From Oceanospirillaceae bacterium (GTDB lineage: Bacteria; Pseudomonadota; Gammaproteobacteria; Pseudomonadales; Balneatricaceae): DNA of 59,858 nt. Shown piece after piece: positions 24,490 to 33,691 of this stretch. The translations under genes were made by a program, and so were the position numbers. Location of the stretch: the NCBI GenBank assembly GCA_003523085.1, contig DPHD01000056.1, forward strand, positions 1 through 59,858, given 5' to 3'. Position 1 is the first letter of the stretch. Each line of letters starts with the position of its first letter. The notes below the pieces were generated by a model. That model saw nothing but the letters and a program-made list of their open reading frames with translations, was not told the DNA's origin and ran no database searches.

Positions 24490-26271
24490 ATGTTCACCCC
24501 CATTCAAACCATCCCTGTGCAGCTTCCCCTTACGCCTTTGTTAGATCAAGTGGATGGGGTTGAGGACTTGCGCCGCCTACAGCATAAGCAGTTACCTCAG
24601 TTGGCGTACGAGTTACGCTTGGCGTTGCTTTATAGTGTCGGCCAAACGGGCGGGCATTTAGGTGCGGGCCTAGGGGTGGTTGAATTAACCATTGCCCTGC
24701 ATTACCTACTTAATACACCAGCAGATCGCCTGATTTGGGATGTGGGGCACCAAGCCTACCCCCATAAAATGCTCACCGGCCGTAAACAACGTATGTTGTC
24801 GATGCGGCAGATGGGTGGTTTAGCACCCTTTCCGAAGCGTGACGAAAGTCCATTTGATGCCTTTGGTGTAGGCCATGCCAGCACCTCCATCAGTGCTTTG
24901 TTAGGCATGGTATTGGCTCAACAGAATCCGCAAGCCCAACATGTGGCGGTTATCGGTGATGGAGCTTTAACCGGTGGCATGGCCTTTGAAGCGTTAAATC
25001 ACATGGCCCATTGTCAGGCTAATGGCCTTATTGTCGTCAACGATAACGATATGGCAATCGACGAAAATTTAGGTGGTCTAGCGACTTTTCTTGACGATAA
25101 CCATGGCCATGGTGGTCCATTACAATGGTTTACAGCCTTAGGGTTTATTTATCGGGGCCCCATTGATGGCCACGATTTACCTTTATTGCTAGCCACTATA
25201 ACCGAGTTATTGAGCCTTAAAGGGCCAAAGTTGCTGCATATCCATACCTTAAAAGGCAAAGGCTATGGCCCTGCAGAGCTCGACCCCGTGGGTTATCACG
25301 CGGTAGCTAAAATTGAGCCAATCGGCAAACCTAAAAAAACAACCGCCCCGACCTATGCTCAGGTATTTGGGCAGTGGGTTTGTGAGCGCGCTAGCACTGA
25401 CCCTAGGCTGATGGCGATCACCCCAGCGATGGCCGGCGGTTCTGGGCTCGAACCTTTTGCAAAGGCCTATGGCGAGCGTTTGTTTGATGTAGCCATTGCC
25501 GAGCAGCATGCGCTCACCTTAGCTGCGGGCATGGCTTGTGAAGGCGCCAAGCCGGTGGTGGCGATTTATTCCACCTTTTTACAGCGTGCTTATGATCAAC
25601 TGATTCACGACATCGTGTTGCAGGATTTAGACGTGTTGTTGGCCATAGATCGCGCCGGGGTAGTGGGTGAGGATGGCGCCACCCACACGGGCGCTTACGA
25701 CTTAGCCTTTTTGCGCTGTTTGCCTAAGCTTATTATCATGACTCCCAGTAATGCCCAAGAAACCACAGCCATGTTGGAATTTGGCTATCAACACCAAGGC
25801 CCTGCAGCGGTACGTTATCCTCGCGGTGCCGCGCCATTGGCCAATGGTTTAATAGCGCCGCTGGAGTTAGGCAAAGGTGTGGTGTTGCGCCAGACCACTA
25901 AAACTGCCGGCATCGCCTTACTCAACTTTGGTGCCCTATTACATGATGTCGTGAGTATGGCGGCTCATTTGGATGCAACTGTAGTGGATATGAGGTTTGT
26001 GAAGCCGTTGGATGAGGCGCTATTAACTGCCTTGTTGGCAGACCACTATGGTTTGGTAAGTCTGGAGGATCATAGCCATGTGGGTGGTGCGGGTGCGGCG
26101 GTGGCGCAGTGGTTAGGTCAACAAGCCAGCAGTGTGCCATTGTTGAGCTTGGGCCATGAGGATAAAGCGTTAGCCCATGGCAGTCGTGAGGTGGTGTTGG
26201 CGCAGACGGGGTTGTCTAGCCAAGGTATGCTACAACGTATTGAACAGTGGATGCAGAGCCTAAGGTTCTAA
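24490..26271 (+). CDS. dxs: 1-deoxy-D-xylulose-5-phosphate synthase
   Basis: This is a TPP enzyme joining pyruvate and glyceraldehyde 3-phosphate, the first step of the MEP isoprenoid pathway. It has 593 residues, slightly shorter than E. coli (620). Features include WDVGHQAYPHKMLTGR, the TPP/Mg motif GDGALTGGMAFEALNH...NDNDMAI, the pyrimidine-domain Glu in VAIAEQHALTLAAG, and the substrate arginine in RYPRG. It follows ispA by 17 bp. Its last 12 bases overlap the end of the convergent ribA. Confidence 0.96.
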   Translation: MFTPIQTIPVQLPLTPLLDQVDGVEDLRRLQHKQLPQLAYELRLALLYSVGQTGGHLGAGLGVVELTIALHYLLNTPADRLIWDVGHQAYPHKMLTGRKQRMLSMRQMGGLAPFPKRDESPFDAFGVGHASTSISALLGMVLAQQNPQAQHVAVIGDGALTGGMAFEALNHMAHCQANGLIVVNDNDMAIDENLGGLATFLDDNHGHGGPLQWFTALGFIYRGPIDGHDLPLLLATITELLSLKGPKLLHIHTLKGKGYGPAELDPVGYHAVAKIEPIGKPKKTTAPTYAQVFGQWVCERASTDPRLMAITPAMAGGSGLEPFAKAYGERLFDVAIAEQHALTLAAGMACEGAKPVVAIYSTFLQRAYDQLIHDIVLQDLDVLLAIDRAGVVGEDGATHTGAYDLAFLRCLPKLIIMTPSNAQETTAMLEFGYQHQGPAAVRYPRGAAPLANGLIAPLELGKGVVLRQTTKTAGIALLNFGALLHDVVSMAAHLDATVVDMRFVKPLDEALLTALLADHYGLVSLEDHSHVGGAGAAVAQWLGQQASSVPLLSLGHEDKALAHGSREVVLAQTGLSSQGMLQRIEQWMQSLRF

Positions 26272-26850
26272 CAGGTGGTCAAGTTTTTTGGCTTTGGTTG
26301 CCAAGTAGTCTCGGTTGTGGCTGTTTTCGCCAACCTGAATGGCTTGGCGCTGTTCCACTGTAATGCCTAGGTCTGTTAAGGCTTTGATTTTACGAGGGTT
26401 GTTGGTCATTAGGTTAACCGACTTTACTTGCAAGTGATCTAACATGTCTTTGGTCATGCCATAGGTGCGCATGTCGGCATCAAAACCTAAGTGCTCGTTG
26501 GCTTCAACCGTATCGGCCCCTTCGTCTTGTAACTTGTAGGCTTTGATCTTATTCAACAAACCGATGCCGCGGCCTTCTTGGCGTAGGTATAACAAAACCC
26601 CACGACCTTCTTCGGCAATACGTTTAAGGGCTTCTTGTAATTGTGAACCACAATCGCAGCGCAAGCTAAACAAAGCATCGCCCGTCAAACATTCGGAGTG
26701 TAACCGAGCCAGCACTGCAGTTTGGCCGCTGATGTCTCCCATGGCGAGAGCAACGTGCTCTTTGCCCGTGTCACTGTCGGTAAAGCCGTGCATGTCGAAG
26801 GTGCCGTAGGGTGTGGGCAATTGCGATGTGGCGACATGGGTAGTAGGCAC
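26260..26850 (-). CDS. ribA: GTP cyclohydrolase II
   Basis: This enzyme opens the GTP imidazole ring to start riboflavin synthesis. It has 196 residues, as in E. coli RibA. The zinc ligands are in CLTGDALFSLRCDCGSQL, and the catalytic and GTP-binding segments are LLYLRQEGRGIGL, YGMTKDMLDHL and NLMTNNPRKIKAL. It is a single gene here, convergent with dxs and divergent from ettA. Confidence 0.96.
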   Translation of the reverse strand: MPTTHVATSQLPTPYGTFDMHGFTDSDTGKEHVALAMGDISGQTAVLARLHSECLTGDALFSLRCDCGSQLQEALKRIAEEGRGVLLYLRQEGRGIGLLNKIKAYKLQDEGADTVEANEHLGFDADMRTYGMTKDMLDHLQVKSVNLMTNNPRKIKALTDLGITVEQRQAIQVGENSHNRDYLATKAKKLDHLLEP

Positions 26851-26984
26851 GAAAATTCCTTAATACAGTAACTGCGAGTAATTGGTTGTTACCCCTATTA
26901 TGGGGGCTGCAAACCATATCACAAGTATGCCCATGGCAAAATACCACGGCTCAAGGATTCATGCCTTTTAGTGACATCTCAGGG

Positions 26985-26990
26985 TATAAT
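26985..26990 (+). promoter_or_regulatory. probable -10 box of the ettA promoter
   Basis: A perfect TATAAT stands 34 bases before the ettA start in an otherwise ordinary 174-bp divergent gap. The -35 region (about 26961-26967) does not match TTGACA well. Confidence 0.45.
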
Positions 26991-27024
26991 AGCGTCAATC
27001 TTGTTGAATTAATTAGGAAGCCCC

Positions 27025-28683
27025 ATGGCGCAGTTTGTATATACGATGAATCGGGTAGGGAAAGTGGTTCCCCCCAAACGCGAAATTCTTAAAGATATTT
27101 CCCTGTCCTTTTTCCCTGGCGCCAAAATTGGTGTGTTGGGTCTTAATGGCTCAGGCAAATCTAGCCTATTGCGTATCATGGCCGGCGTTGATACCGAGTA
27201 CAACGGTGAAGCACGGCCGCAGCCGGGCATTAACGTGGGTTACTTGGAACAAGAACCACAGTTAGACGACAGTAAGACAGTACGCCAAGTGGTTGAAGAA
27301 GCCGTGGCTGAAGCCAAAAATGCGTTAACCGCATTAGATGCGGTGTATGCTGCTTATGCAGAGCCCGATGCCGACTTTGACGCCTTGGCCGCCGAACAGG
27401 CCAAGCTTGAAGATATTATTCAAGCCAGTGATGCCCATAACCTAGATCGCACCCTAGAAGTCGCGGCAGAAGCCTTGCGCTTGCCTGGGTGGGATGAGCC
27501 TGTAGTGCATTTGTCTGGAGGTGAGCGTCGTCGTGTGGCCTTATGCCGATTATTGCTTAATAAGCCCGACATGTTGTTATTAGACGAGCCGACTAACCAC
27601 TTAGACGCTGAGTCTGTGGCATGGTTAGAGCGCTTCTTGGTGGATTACAACGGTACCGTGGTGGCCATTACTCACGACCGTTATTTCCTCGACAACGCGG
27701 CCGGTTGGATTTTAGAGCTCGACCGTGGCCATGGTATTCCGTACGAAGGTAACTACTCGTCATGGCTAGAGCAAAAAGAAGCCCGTTTGATTCAAGAAGG
27801 TCGCCAACAAGCGTCCCACGATAAAGCCGTAAAATCAGAATTAGATTGGGTTAGAAGCAACGCCAAAGGTCGTCAAGCCAAGTCTAAAGCGCGTTTAGCC
27901 CGCTTTGAAGAATTGAGTTCTAGAGAATTCCAAGAGCGTAACGAAACCTCTGAAATTTACATTCCACCTGGCCCCCGTTTGGGCGACAAAGTGATTAACG
28001 TTAGTGGCGTCAGCAAAGCCTTTGGCGATAAAATGTTGGTGGAAGGGTTGGAGTTTAGCATGCCCCAAGGCGCTATCGTCGGTGTGGTGGGTGGTAACGG
28101 CGCGGGTAAATCAACTTTGTTTAAGATGCTTACTGGCGCCGAGCAGCCGGATTCTGGCAGCATAGAAATTGGAGACACTGTAGAGCTTGCTCATGTGGAT
28201 CAAGCCCGTGAGTTAGACGGCACTAAAACAGTGTGGGAAGAGCTGTCTGACGGCCAAGACATTATTACCGTAGGTAATTATCAAGTGCCTTCTCGTGCCT
28301 ACGCCGGACGCTTTAACTTTAAGGGCAATGATCAGCAGAAGTTTGTCAAAGACTTGTCCGGTGGTGAACGTAACCGTTTGCATTTGGCTAAGCTGCTAAA
28401 ACAAGGCGGCAACGTGTTGTTGTTGGACGAACCTACTAACGACCTTGACGTAGAGACCTTACGTGCCCTCGAGGAAGCCTTGTTAGCCTTCCCCGGTGCT
28501 GCCGTTGTAATTTCTCACGACCGTTGGTTCCTAGACCGTATTTGTACCCATACTTTGGCCTACGAAGGTGACTCAAAGGCCACCTTCTTTGAAGGTAACT
28601 ACTCCGAATACGCGCAAGACTACAAAGCCCGCACGGGTAAAGATCATCAACCAACCCGGGTCAAGTATAAGAAACTTGCCTAA
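27025..28683 (+). CDS. ettA: energy-dependent translational throttle protein EttA (ABC-F ATPase)
   Basis: This is an ABC-F protein with two ATPase domains and no membrane part; it binds the ribosomal E site and gates entry into elongation according to ATP level. It has 552 residues (E. coli 555). Walker A motifs are GLNGSGKSS and GGNGAGKST, the signatures are LSGGERRRVALCRL and LSGGERNRLHLAK, and the Walker B motifs are LLLDEPTNHLD and LLLDEPTNDLD. The linker YSSWLEQKEARL matches the P-site tRNA interaction motif region. It ends in a 4-base overlap with convergent mscS. Confidence 0.96.
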   Translation: MAQFVYTMNRVGKVVPPKREILKDISLSFFPGAKIGVLGLNGSGKSSLLRIMAGVDTEYNGEARPQPGINVGYLEQEPQLDDSKTVRQVVEEAVAEAKNALTALDAVYAAYAEPDADFDALAAEQAKLEDIIQASDAHNLDRTLEVAAEALRLPGWDEPVVHLSGGERRRVALCRLLLNKPDMLLLDEPTNHLDAESVAWLERFLVDYNGTVVAITHDRYFLDNAAGWILELDRGHGIPYEGNYSSWLEQKEARLIQEGRQQASHDKAVKSELDWVRSNAKGRQAKSKARLARFEELSSREFQERNETSEIYIPPGPRLGDKVINVSGVSKAFGDKMLVEGLEFSMPQGAIVGVVGGNGAGKSTLFKMLTGAEQPDSGSIEIGDTVELAHVDQARELDGTKTVWEELSDGQDIITVGNYQVPSRAYAGRFNFKGNDQQKFVKDLSGGERNRLHLAKLLKQGGNVLLLDEPTNDLDVETLRALEEALLAFPGAAVVISHDRWFLDRICTHTLAYEGDSKATFFEGNYSEYAQDYKARTGKDHQPTRVKYKKLA

Positions 28684-29513
28684 TTCGTTGTTGAGGCAGT
28701 TGCTGGAGTTTGGTGTAAATGGATATCCTGCTGCGGGTAGGGCATGGATATGTCATTTTCATCAAATGCTAGTTTAATTTGTTTAGTTAAGTGCCACCTA
28801 ACAGCCCAATAATCTGTCGCCTTCACCCAAGGCCGAACAATAAAGTTGACGCTACTGTCGGCCAGTTCGGCTACGGCGACGGTGGCATCGGGTTCAGCTA
28901 AAATGCGCTGATCTGCGGCGATGCACTGCAGTAAAATATGTTCGGCTTTTGGTAGGTCGTCGCCATACCCAACACCAATGATCAAATCGATACGACGCGT
29001 TGGCTTAGCCGAAGCGTTAACGATCACACCACCATAAATCTGGTTATTGGGAACAATAATTTCACGATTGTCACCGGTTTTCATTTGGCTCGAAAAATAA
29101 CCAATCTTTTCAACCACGCCTGCAACACCTGCGGCTTCTATAAAGTCGCCAACAGTAAATGGCCTAGCGATGATAAGCATCACACCGGCGGCAAAATTGC
29201 TCAATGTGTCCTTTAATGCCAGCCCCAGGGCTAAACCTGCGGCGGCGAAGATGGTCAATAGTGCTGTAGTGTCTACACCGAGCGAATCTAAGGCAATGAG
29301 GAGCGCGACAAAGGTAAGTACCACCCGAATAGTGGCGCTAACGAATGCAGATAGGGTGGCATCTGTTGCTCGAGCTTTAAGGCTCCGTCCCACTACGTAG
29401 GCCATCAACAAAGCAAGCCAACGACCGATATAAAAAATAGCCACGGCCATGGCCATGGCTATAGCACCGTCGAGGGCTATATCGAACCAGCTTTCAGAAA
29501 ATGACAAATCCAT
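28680..29513 (-). CDS. mscS: small-conductance mechanosensitive channel
   Basis: This is a membrane channel opened by tension at low external osmolarity. It has 277 residues from the ATG at 29511-29513 with GGAG eight bases upstream; the TTG two codons earlier was rejected. Three membrane helices come first, TM3 being glycine/alanine-rich (TIFAAAGLALGLALKDTLSN), followed by the beta domain (ARPFTVGDFIEAAGVAGVVE, IVPNNQIYGGVIVN) and the alpha/beta C-terminal domain. All are canonical MscS features. It is a single gene. Confidence 0.94.
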   Translation of the reverse strand: MDLSFSESWFDIALDGAIAMAMAVAIFYIGRWLALLMAYVVGRSLKARATDATLSAFVSATIRVVLTFVALLIALDSLGVDTTALLTIFAAAGLALGLALKDTLSNFAAGVMLIIARPFTVGDFIEAAGVAGVVEKIGYFSSQMKTGDNREIIVPNNQIYGGVIVNASAKPTRRIDLIIGVGYGDDLPKAEHILLQCIAADQRILAEPDATVAVAELADSSVNFIVRPWVKATDYWAVRWHLTKQIKLAFDENDISMPYPQQDIHLHQTPATASTTN

Positions 29514-29605
29514 GACCAATACTCCACAGTGAATAATAAGCGTGTTTAATTACACGCTGCATCAAGTGTAGACAATGGCTAAGGTTTTGCTTACTAGCGC
29601 TGAAG

Positions 29606-30433
29606 TTAGCTTTTAAATAGCTGCGCCAGTTCCTGTGAGCGATGATGAGCGGCGGCCATAGCGGCGCTACATAGGCCATTAAAGTCGCCTTCATTAAAGG
29701 TGTTTATGGCTTGTTCTGTGGTGCCTTTAGGTGAAGTTACGGCTTGGCGTAATTGGGCCGGTGTTTGGCTGCTTTGTTGCGCCATTTTGGCAGCACCCGC
29801 GGCTGTTTGAAGCACCAACTGTTGCGCAATATCGGTACTTAAACCGAGTTTTTCCGCGCCCTGTATCATAGCTTCCATCATTAAAAAATAATACGCAGGG
29901 CCACTGCCGGAGACCGCGGTAACGGCGTCTATCTGCTCCTCTTGGTCCACCCAAACGGCCATGCCTACGGCTTGCATGATGTGGCTGGCGGCGGCCCTTT
30001 GTTGTTCACTTACGGTTGGGGTGGCGAATAAGCCCGCAGCCCCAAGCCCGACTAAAGAGGGGGTGTTGGGCATGCACCGAACGATGGCGGCGGTTTGCCC
30101 GAGCCAAGTTGCTATACTGCTGGCTAAGATTCCAGCGGCAACGGATATCACCAGTTGTTTTGATGGTTCTATGGCCGGTGCGATACTTTTAACCAGGTCG
30201 CCCATCATCTGTGGCTTTACGCCTAGCACAATGACGTCGGCCTGTTGGCATAGGGCTAAGTTGTCGGTGCTGGTGTGAATGCCGGTGGCGGCCGCTAGCG
30301 CATCCATTTTGCTTTGTGTGCGGCCACTAGCAGTGATCTTGTCTTGTGGATAGCCTGCAGCAAGCAAGCCTTTAAGTATGGCTTGCGCCATATTGCCTGC
30401 GCCGATAAAGGTGATTAGCGGGGTGTTTTGCAT
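29606..30433 (-). CDS. proC: pyrroline-5-carboxylate reductase
   Basis: This enzyme reduces pyrroline-5-carboxylate to proline with NAD(P)H. It has 275 residues. The Rossmann motif is FIGAGNMAQAILKGL at the N-terminus; VSVAAGILASS, RCMPNTPSLVG and VTAVSGSGPAYYFLMMEAM are family signatures, and SPKGTTEQAI lies near the end. It follows yggS by 19 bp, the classic yggS-proC pair, lacking the usual third gene yggT. Confidence 0.96.
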   Translation of the reverse strand: MQNTPLITFIGAGNMAQAILKGLLAAGYPQDKITASGRTQSKMDALAAATGIHTSTDNLALCQQADVIVLGVKPQMMGDLVKSIAPAIEPSKQLVISVAAGILASSIATWLGQTAAIVRCMPNTPSLVGLGAAGLFATPTVSEQQRAAASHIMQAVGMAVWVDQEEQIDAVTAVSGSGPAYYFLMMEAMIQGAEKLGLSTDIAQQLVLQTAAGAAKMAQQSSQTPAQLRQAVTSPKGTTEQAINTFNEGDFNGLCSAAMAAAHHRSQELAQLFKS

Positions 30434-30452
30434 AGTGTTGTCCTAAGGCTAG

Positions 30453-31163
30453 TTATGTTTCCGTGCCGGTGCTACGGGCACCAAAAATATCGGTGCCAAT
30501 ACGCACCATGGTGGCACCGCAAGCAATGGCGCTATCAAGGTCGCCAGACATACCCATAGACAGCTCGGTTAACTGCGGGTAGCGGTTGTTAAGCCGATCT
30601 CGTGTGCTGGCCATTTGATTGAAGGCGCGGCGCTGTTCGGCAACATCTTGGGTGGCGGCTGGAATACACATCAGACCACAAAGCGCTAAATTGGGCAAAA
30701 CATCAACTGCTGCGACGAGTTGGTCTAGGTCAGCTAAAGCGACGCCGTGTTTAGTGTTTTCTTGGCTGATATTCACTTGAATCAACACCTTAAGAGGGGC
30801 CATGTTAGCTGGCCGCTGTTGGCTTAAGCGGCGCGCAATTTTAAGGCGATCTAAGGTATGTACCCAAGCAAAGTGATGGGCAATGGTGTTGGTTTTATTG
30901 CTTTGTATGGCGCCGATAAAATGCCAGCAAACATCGTCAAACATACAATGTTCAATTTTGTCTAAAGCGTCTTGTAGATAGTTTTCGCCAAAGTGGCGCT
31001 GGCCCAGATGATAGGCTTGGTTAACTGCGCTGAGGGGTTTAGTTTTGCTGACTGCCAGTAAACGCACATCGCTTCGATCGCGGCCGGCAGTGGTGCAAGC
31101 TTGATCAATACGACTGTGGGTCTGCGACAGCGCGCGGGCGATTGGAGAGTCGGAATTAGGCAC
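30453..31163 (-). CDS. yggS: YggS-family PLP-binding homeostasis protein
   Basis: This protein binds and balances pyridoxal 5'-phosphate and affects amino-acid and keto-acid pools. It has 236 residues, a TIM barrel without catalytic activity. The PLP lysine is in LLAVSKTKPL (about residue 39), with HFGENYLQDAL, WHFIGAIQSNKT and LSMGMSGDLDSAI as signatures. It is the first gene of yggS-proC. Its start faces the transporter operon at 31372, with 208 bp between. Confidence 0.95.
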   Translation of the reverse strand: MPNSDSPIARALSQTHSRIDQACTTAGRDRSDVRLLAVSKTKPLSAVNQAYHLGQRHFGENYLQDALDKIEHCMFDDVCWHFIGAIQSNKTNTIAHHFAWVHTLDRLKIARRLSQQRPANMAPLKVLIQVNISQENTKHGVALADLDQLVAAVDVLPNLALCGLMCIPAATQDVAEQRRAFNQMASTRDRLNNRYPQLTELSMGMSGDLDSAIACGATMVRIGTDIFGARSTGTET

Positions 31164-31371
31164 GGCTATTAAGTCTTACATGGATGTTGGGTTGATAATA
31201 CCTACAATAATGCACATCGACCACAAAAGTTGCAGCAGATGGACCCATAATTAACCCACAGCGACTCTGTGTTAGGTGCATAAGAGGATTAACTTGAGGT
31301 TAACAGTGTTAGTCAATATCATTGGCGACTAGATTGATTGTGATAATAGCACCACTGCACGCGGACCCACT
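31164..31371 (+). promoter_or_regulatory. divergent yggS / ABC transporter control region
   Basis: The 208-bp gap contains two GCGACT words 64 bp apart (31261-31266 and 31325-31330; AGTCGC on the minus strand), similar to the TGTCGC half-site of Pseudomonas ArgR. If the regulator at 15643 binds here the transporter would join its regulon. The match is short and could be chance. Confidence 0.35.
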
Positions 31372-32136
31372 ATGACTTTAGCTCTATCGATTACCGATTT
31401 ACATAAAAGCTTTGATGACAATGAAGTGATTAAAGGCATGTCATTGTCTGCTAACAAGGGCGATGTCATTTCCTTGATCGGTGCTAGTGGGTCCGGTAAA
31501 AGTACTTTCTTACGCTGTATTAACTTGTTAGAAACACCTAACAGTGGCGAGGTGCGTGTGGCGGGTGAACTGATCGAGATGAAAACCGATAGTAAAGGCA
31601 ACCGCCTACCGACAAATCAAAAACAAGTTGACCGTATTCGTACCAAGCTGGGTATGGTGTTCCAAAGTTTTAACCTTTGGAGCCACATGACTATTTTAGA
31701 AAACATCATGGAAGCGCCAGTGCATGTGCTTGGACAATCTAAATCTGAAGCCCATGATAATGCTATGGCACTGTTAGAAAAGGTAGGTATTGCCGACAAA
31801 GCCCAGCAATACCCCGACCATCTGTCTGGTGGCCAACAACAACGTGCGGCGATTGCCCGCGCCTTAGCTATGGACCCAGAGGTGATGTTGTTTGATGAAC
31901 CCACTTCAGCCTTGGACCCAGAATTAGTGGGTGAAGTATTGAAGGTGATGCGCCAGTTGGCTGCAGAAGGCCGCACCATGATCGTAGTGACCCACGAAAT
32001 GACCTTTGCTCGAGAAGTGTCCTCCCAAGTTATATTCCTTCATCAAGGATTGATTGAAGAACAAGGCACACCGGAAGAAGTGTTCCAGAATCCGAAATCA
32101 GATCGATGCCGTCAGTTTTTGGCGTCGAGCTATTAA
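31372..32136 (+). CDS. ABC transporter ATPase, basic amino acid/opine type
   Basis: This encodes 254 residues of the HisP/OccP/AotP class. Walker A is GASGSGKST, the signature LSGGQQQRAAIARAL, Walker B VMLFDEPTSALDPE and the switch His is in VVTHEMTFA. LINLLETPNSGE-like LLETPNSGEVRV and the RTKLGMVFQSFNLWSHMT Q-loop are typical of polar amino-acid importers. It is the first gene of an operon with a binding protein and two permeases. Pseudomonas arginine and ornithine (Aot) and Agrobacterium octopine and nopaline importers are the nearest types I recognise. Confidence 0.94.
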   Translation: MTLALSITDLHKSFDDNEVIKGMSLSANKGDVISLIGASGSGKSTFLRCINLLETPNSGEVRVAGELIEMKTDSKGNRLPTNQKQVDRIRTKLGMVFQSFNLWSHMTILENIMEAPVHVLGQSKSEAHDNAMALLEKVGIADKAQQYPDHLSGGQQQRAAIARALAMDPEVMLFDEPTSALDPELVGEVLKVMRQLAAEGRTMIVVTHEMTFAREVSSQVIFLHQGLIEEQGTPEEVFQNPKSDRCRQFLASSY

Positions 32137-32188
32137 ATCCTAGCCATTAGGCTGACAATAACCACAATAAATGAACGATGAGGTTCTT

Positions 32189-32944
32189 ATGAAAAAACTA
32201 GTTGCTGCTGCACTAACTGCGGGCGCGTTAGCCATGTCTATGGGCGCTGTTGCGTCTGATAAGATTTTGATGGGTACTGAAGGTGCATACCCTCCATACA
32301 ACTACTACGACAGTGACAACAACCTAATCGGTTTTGACATTGAAGTGGGCGACGCACTTTGTGCTGCCATGGCTGCCGATTGTGAATGGGTGACTTCTGA
32401 CTGGGATGGCATCATCCCCGCATTGTTAGCCAAAAAGTTCGACACTATCCTTGCCTCCATGTCTATTACTGACGAGCGTAAGCAGAAGATCGACTTTACT
32501 AATAAGTACTACAACACGCCTAACCGTTTCATCCGTGCTGCGGGCTCTAGCACAGAAGCAACTTCTGGCATGATCGTTGGTGTTCAGAGTTCTACCGTGC
32601 AAGAAAACTACCTACGTGGCGAGTTTGGCGACATTCTAGAAATCCGTACCTACGGTGCTCAAGAAGAAGCTAACCTAGATTTCGCTGCTGGCCGTGTAGA
32701 CATGTTGTTTGTTGACGTCATTGTTGGTGACGAAATGATGAAGGCTTCTGGTATCGAAGGCGAATTCTTTGGTCCAGACATTGCTGACTCTAAGTACTTT
32801 GGTGCTGGTGCTGGTATCGGTGTTCGTCAAGAAGACACTGAATTGCGTGACCGTATGAACAAAGCTCTAGAGCAAATCCTAGCCGACGGCACCTATGATG
32901 CGATCAGCGACAAGTGGTTTGGTTTTAGCGTTTACGGTGGCTAA
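32189..32944 (+). CDS. periplasmic binding protein, lysine-arginine-ornithine/opine family
   Basis: This encodes 251 residues from the ATG at 32189 (GAGG six bases upstream; an ATG six codons earlier is possible). The signal peptide MKKLVAAALTAGALAMSMGA is cleaved after about residue 22 (VAS-DK). The mature start, ILMGTEGAYPPYNYYDSD, and the segment EWVTSDWDGIIPALLAKKFD with ILASMSITDERKQKIDFT are the LAO/HisJ/OccJ/AotJ signature. The segment facing the ligand side chain is not resolvable by eye, so arginine, ornithine or an opine remains open. Codon choice looks that of a highly expressed gene, and a terminator follows immediately. Confidence 0.93.
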   Translation: MKKLVAAALTAGALAMSMGAVASDKILMGTEGAYPPYNYYDSDNNLIGFDIEVGDALCAAMAADCEWVTSDWDGIIPALLAKKFDTILASMSITDERKQKIDFTNKYYNTPNRFIRAAGSSTEATSGMIVGVQSSTVQENYLRGEFGDILEIRTYGAQEEANLDFAAGRVDMLFVDVIVGDEMMKASGIEGEFFGPDIADSKYFGAGAGIGVRQEDTELRDRMNKALEQILADGTYDAISDKWFGFSVYGG

Positions 32945-32956
32945 TTTAGCCACTAT

Positions 32957-32990
32957 AAAGGGCGGCTTAGGCCGCCCTTTTATTCATTTT
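32957..32990 (+). terminator. intrinsic terminator between binding protein and permeases
   Basis: AAAGGGCGGC-TTAG-GCCGCCCTTT (32957-32980) is a perfect 10-bp stem with a 4-base loop followed by a T-rich tail. It lies 13 bases after the binding-protein stop and 24 before the first permease start. It should let most transcripts end there, giving excess binding protein over membrane components, a known pattern in such operons. Confidence 0.88.
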
Positions 32991-33004
32991 TAGGCAGTAT
33001 TATT

Positions 33005-33691
33005 ATGTTAGATTTGCACGGCTACGGCTGGCTCTTATTTGACGGGTTACAATTAACTATCGCTGTAGGCCTTTGCGCTATGGTGGTTGCTGTATTGCTT
33101 GGATTACTCGGTAGCTGGGGCAAGCTTGCCGACCATTGGTGGGCCAACGCGGCTGCCAATATTTACACCACCGTGGTTCGTGGTGTGCCCGAACTAATTC
33201 TTTTACTGTTGGTGTATTTTGGTACACCCACATTGATTCAGTCCATTGCGACTAGCATGGGCTATGACATTAGGGTTGATATTAACCCATTTATCGCCGG
33301 CACCATTACCATTGGTTTTATTTATGGTGCTTTTGCCACCGAGGTGCTGCGTGGCGCCTTTCAGTCCATCCCTAAGGGGCAGGCAGAGGCAGCACGGGCC
33401 ATTGGTATGCACCGCATAAAAACCTTCCAGCGTATCTTGTTACCCCAGGCCATGCGTTTTGCTTTGCCGGGCTTGGGCAACGTGTGGATGGTATTGATTA
33501 AGGCGACCGCTCTGATCTCTATTATTCAGCTGGATGAATTGATGCGAAAAACTAAAATCGCCTCTAACGCGACCCATGAGCCCTTTACCTTTTACTTGCT
33601 GGCGTCGTTTATTTATTTAGGTATTACCTTAGTGTCGATGATGGTACAAAAACGTGCCGAAGCATGGGCTAATAGAGGAGTGACACGCTAA
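33005..33691 (+). CDS. ABC transporter permease 1 (HisQ/OccQ type)
   Basis: This encodes 228 residues with about five membrane helices. The EAA loop that docks on the ATPase is in GQAEAARAIGMHRIKTFQR. NIYTTVVRGVPELILLLLVY is the conserved start of polar amino-acid permeases. It follows the internal terminator and ends on the base where the second permease starts. It should pair with the 33691 permease as a heterodimer. Confidence 0.94.
   Translation: MLDLHGYGWLLFDGLQLTIAVGLCAMVVAVLLGLLGSWGKLADHWWANAAANIYTTVVRGVPELILLLLVYFGTPTLIQSIATSMGYDIRVDINPFIAGTITIGFIYGAFATEVLRGAFQSIPKGQAEAARAIGMHRIKTFQRILLPQAMRFALPGLGNVWMVLIKATALISIIQLDELMRKTKIASNATHEPFTFYLLASFIYLGITLVSMMVQKRAEAWANRGVTR

Noticed and set aside
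26896..26914. CCCCTATTATGGGG hairpin between ribA and ettA as a terminator
   Set aside because: It lies upstream of both divergent genes, has only a 5-bp stem and no T tract.
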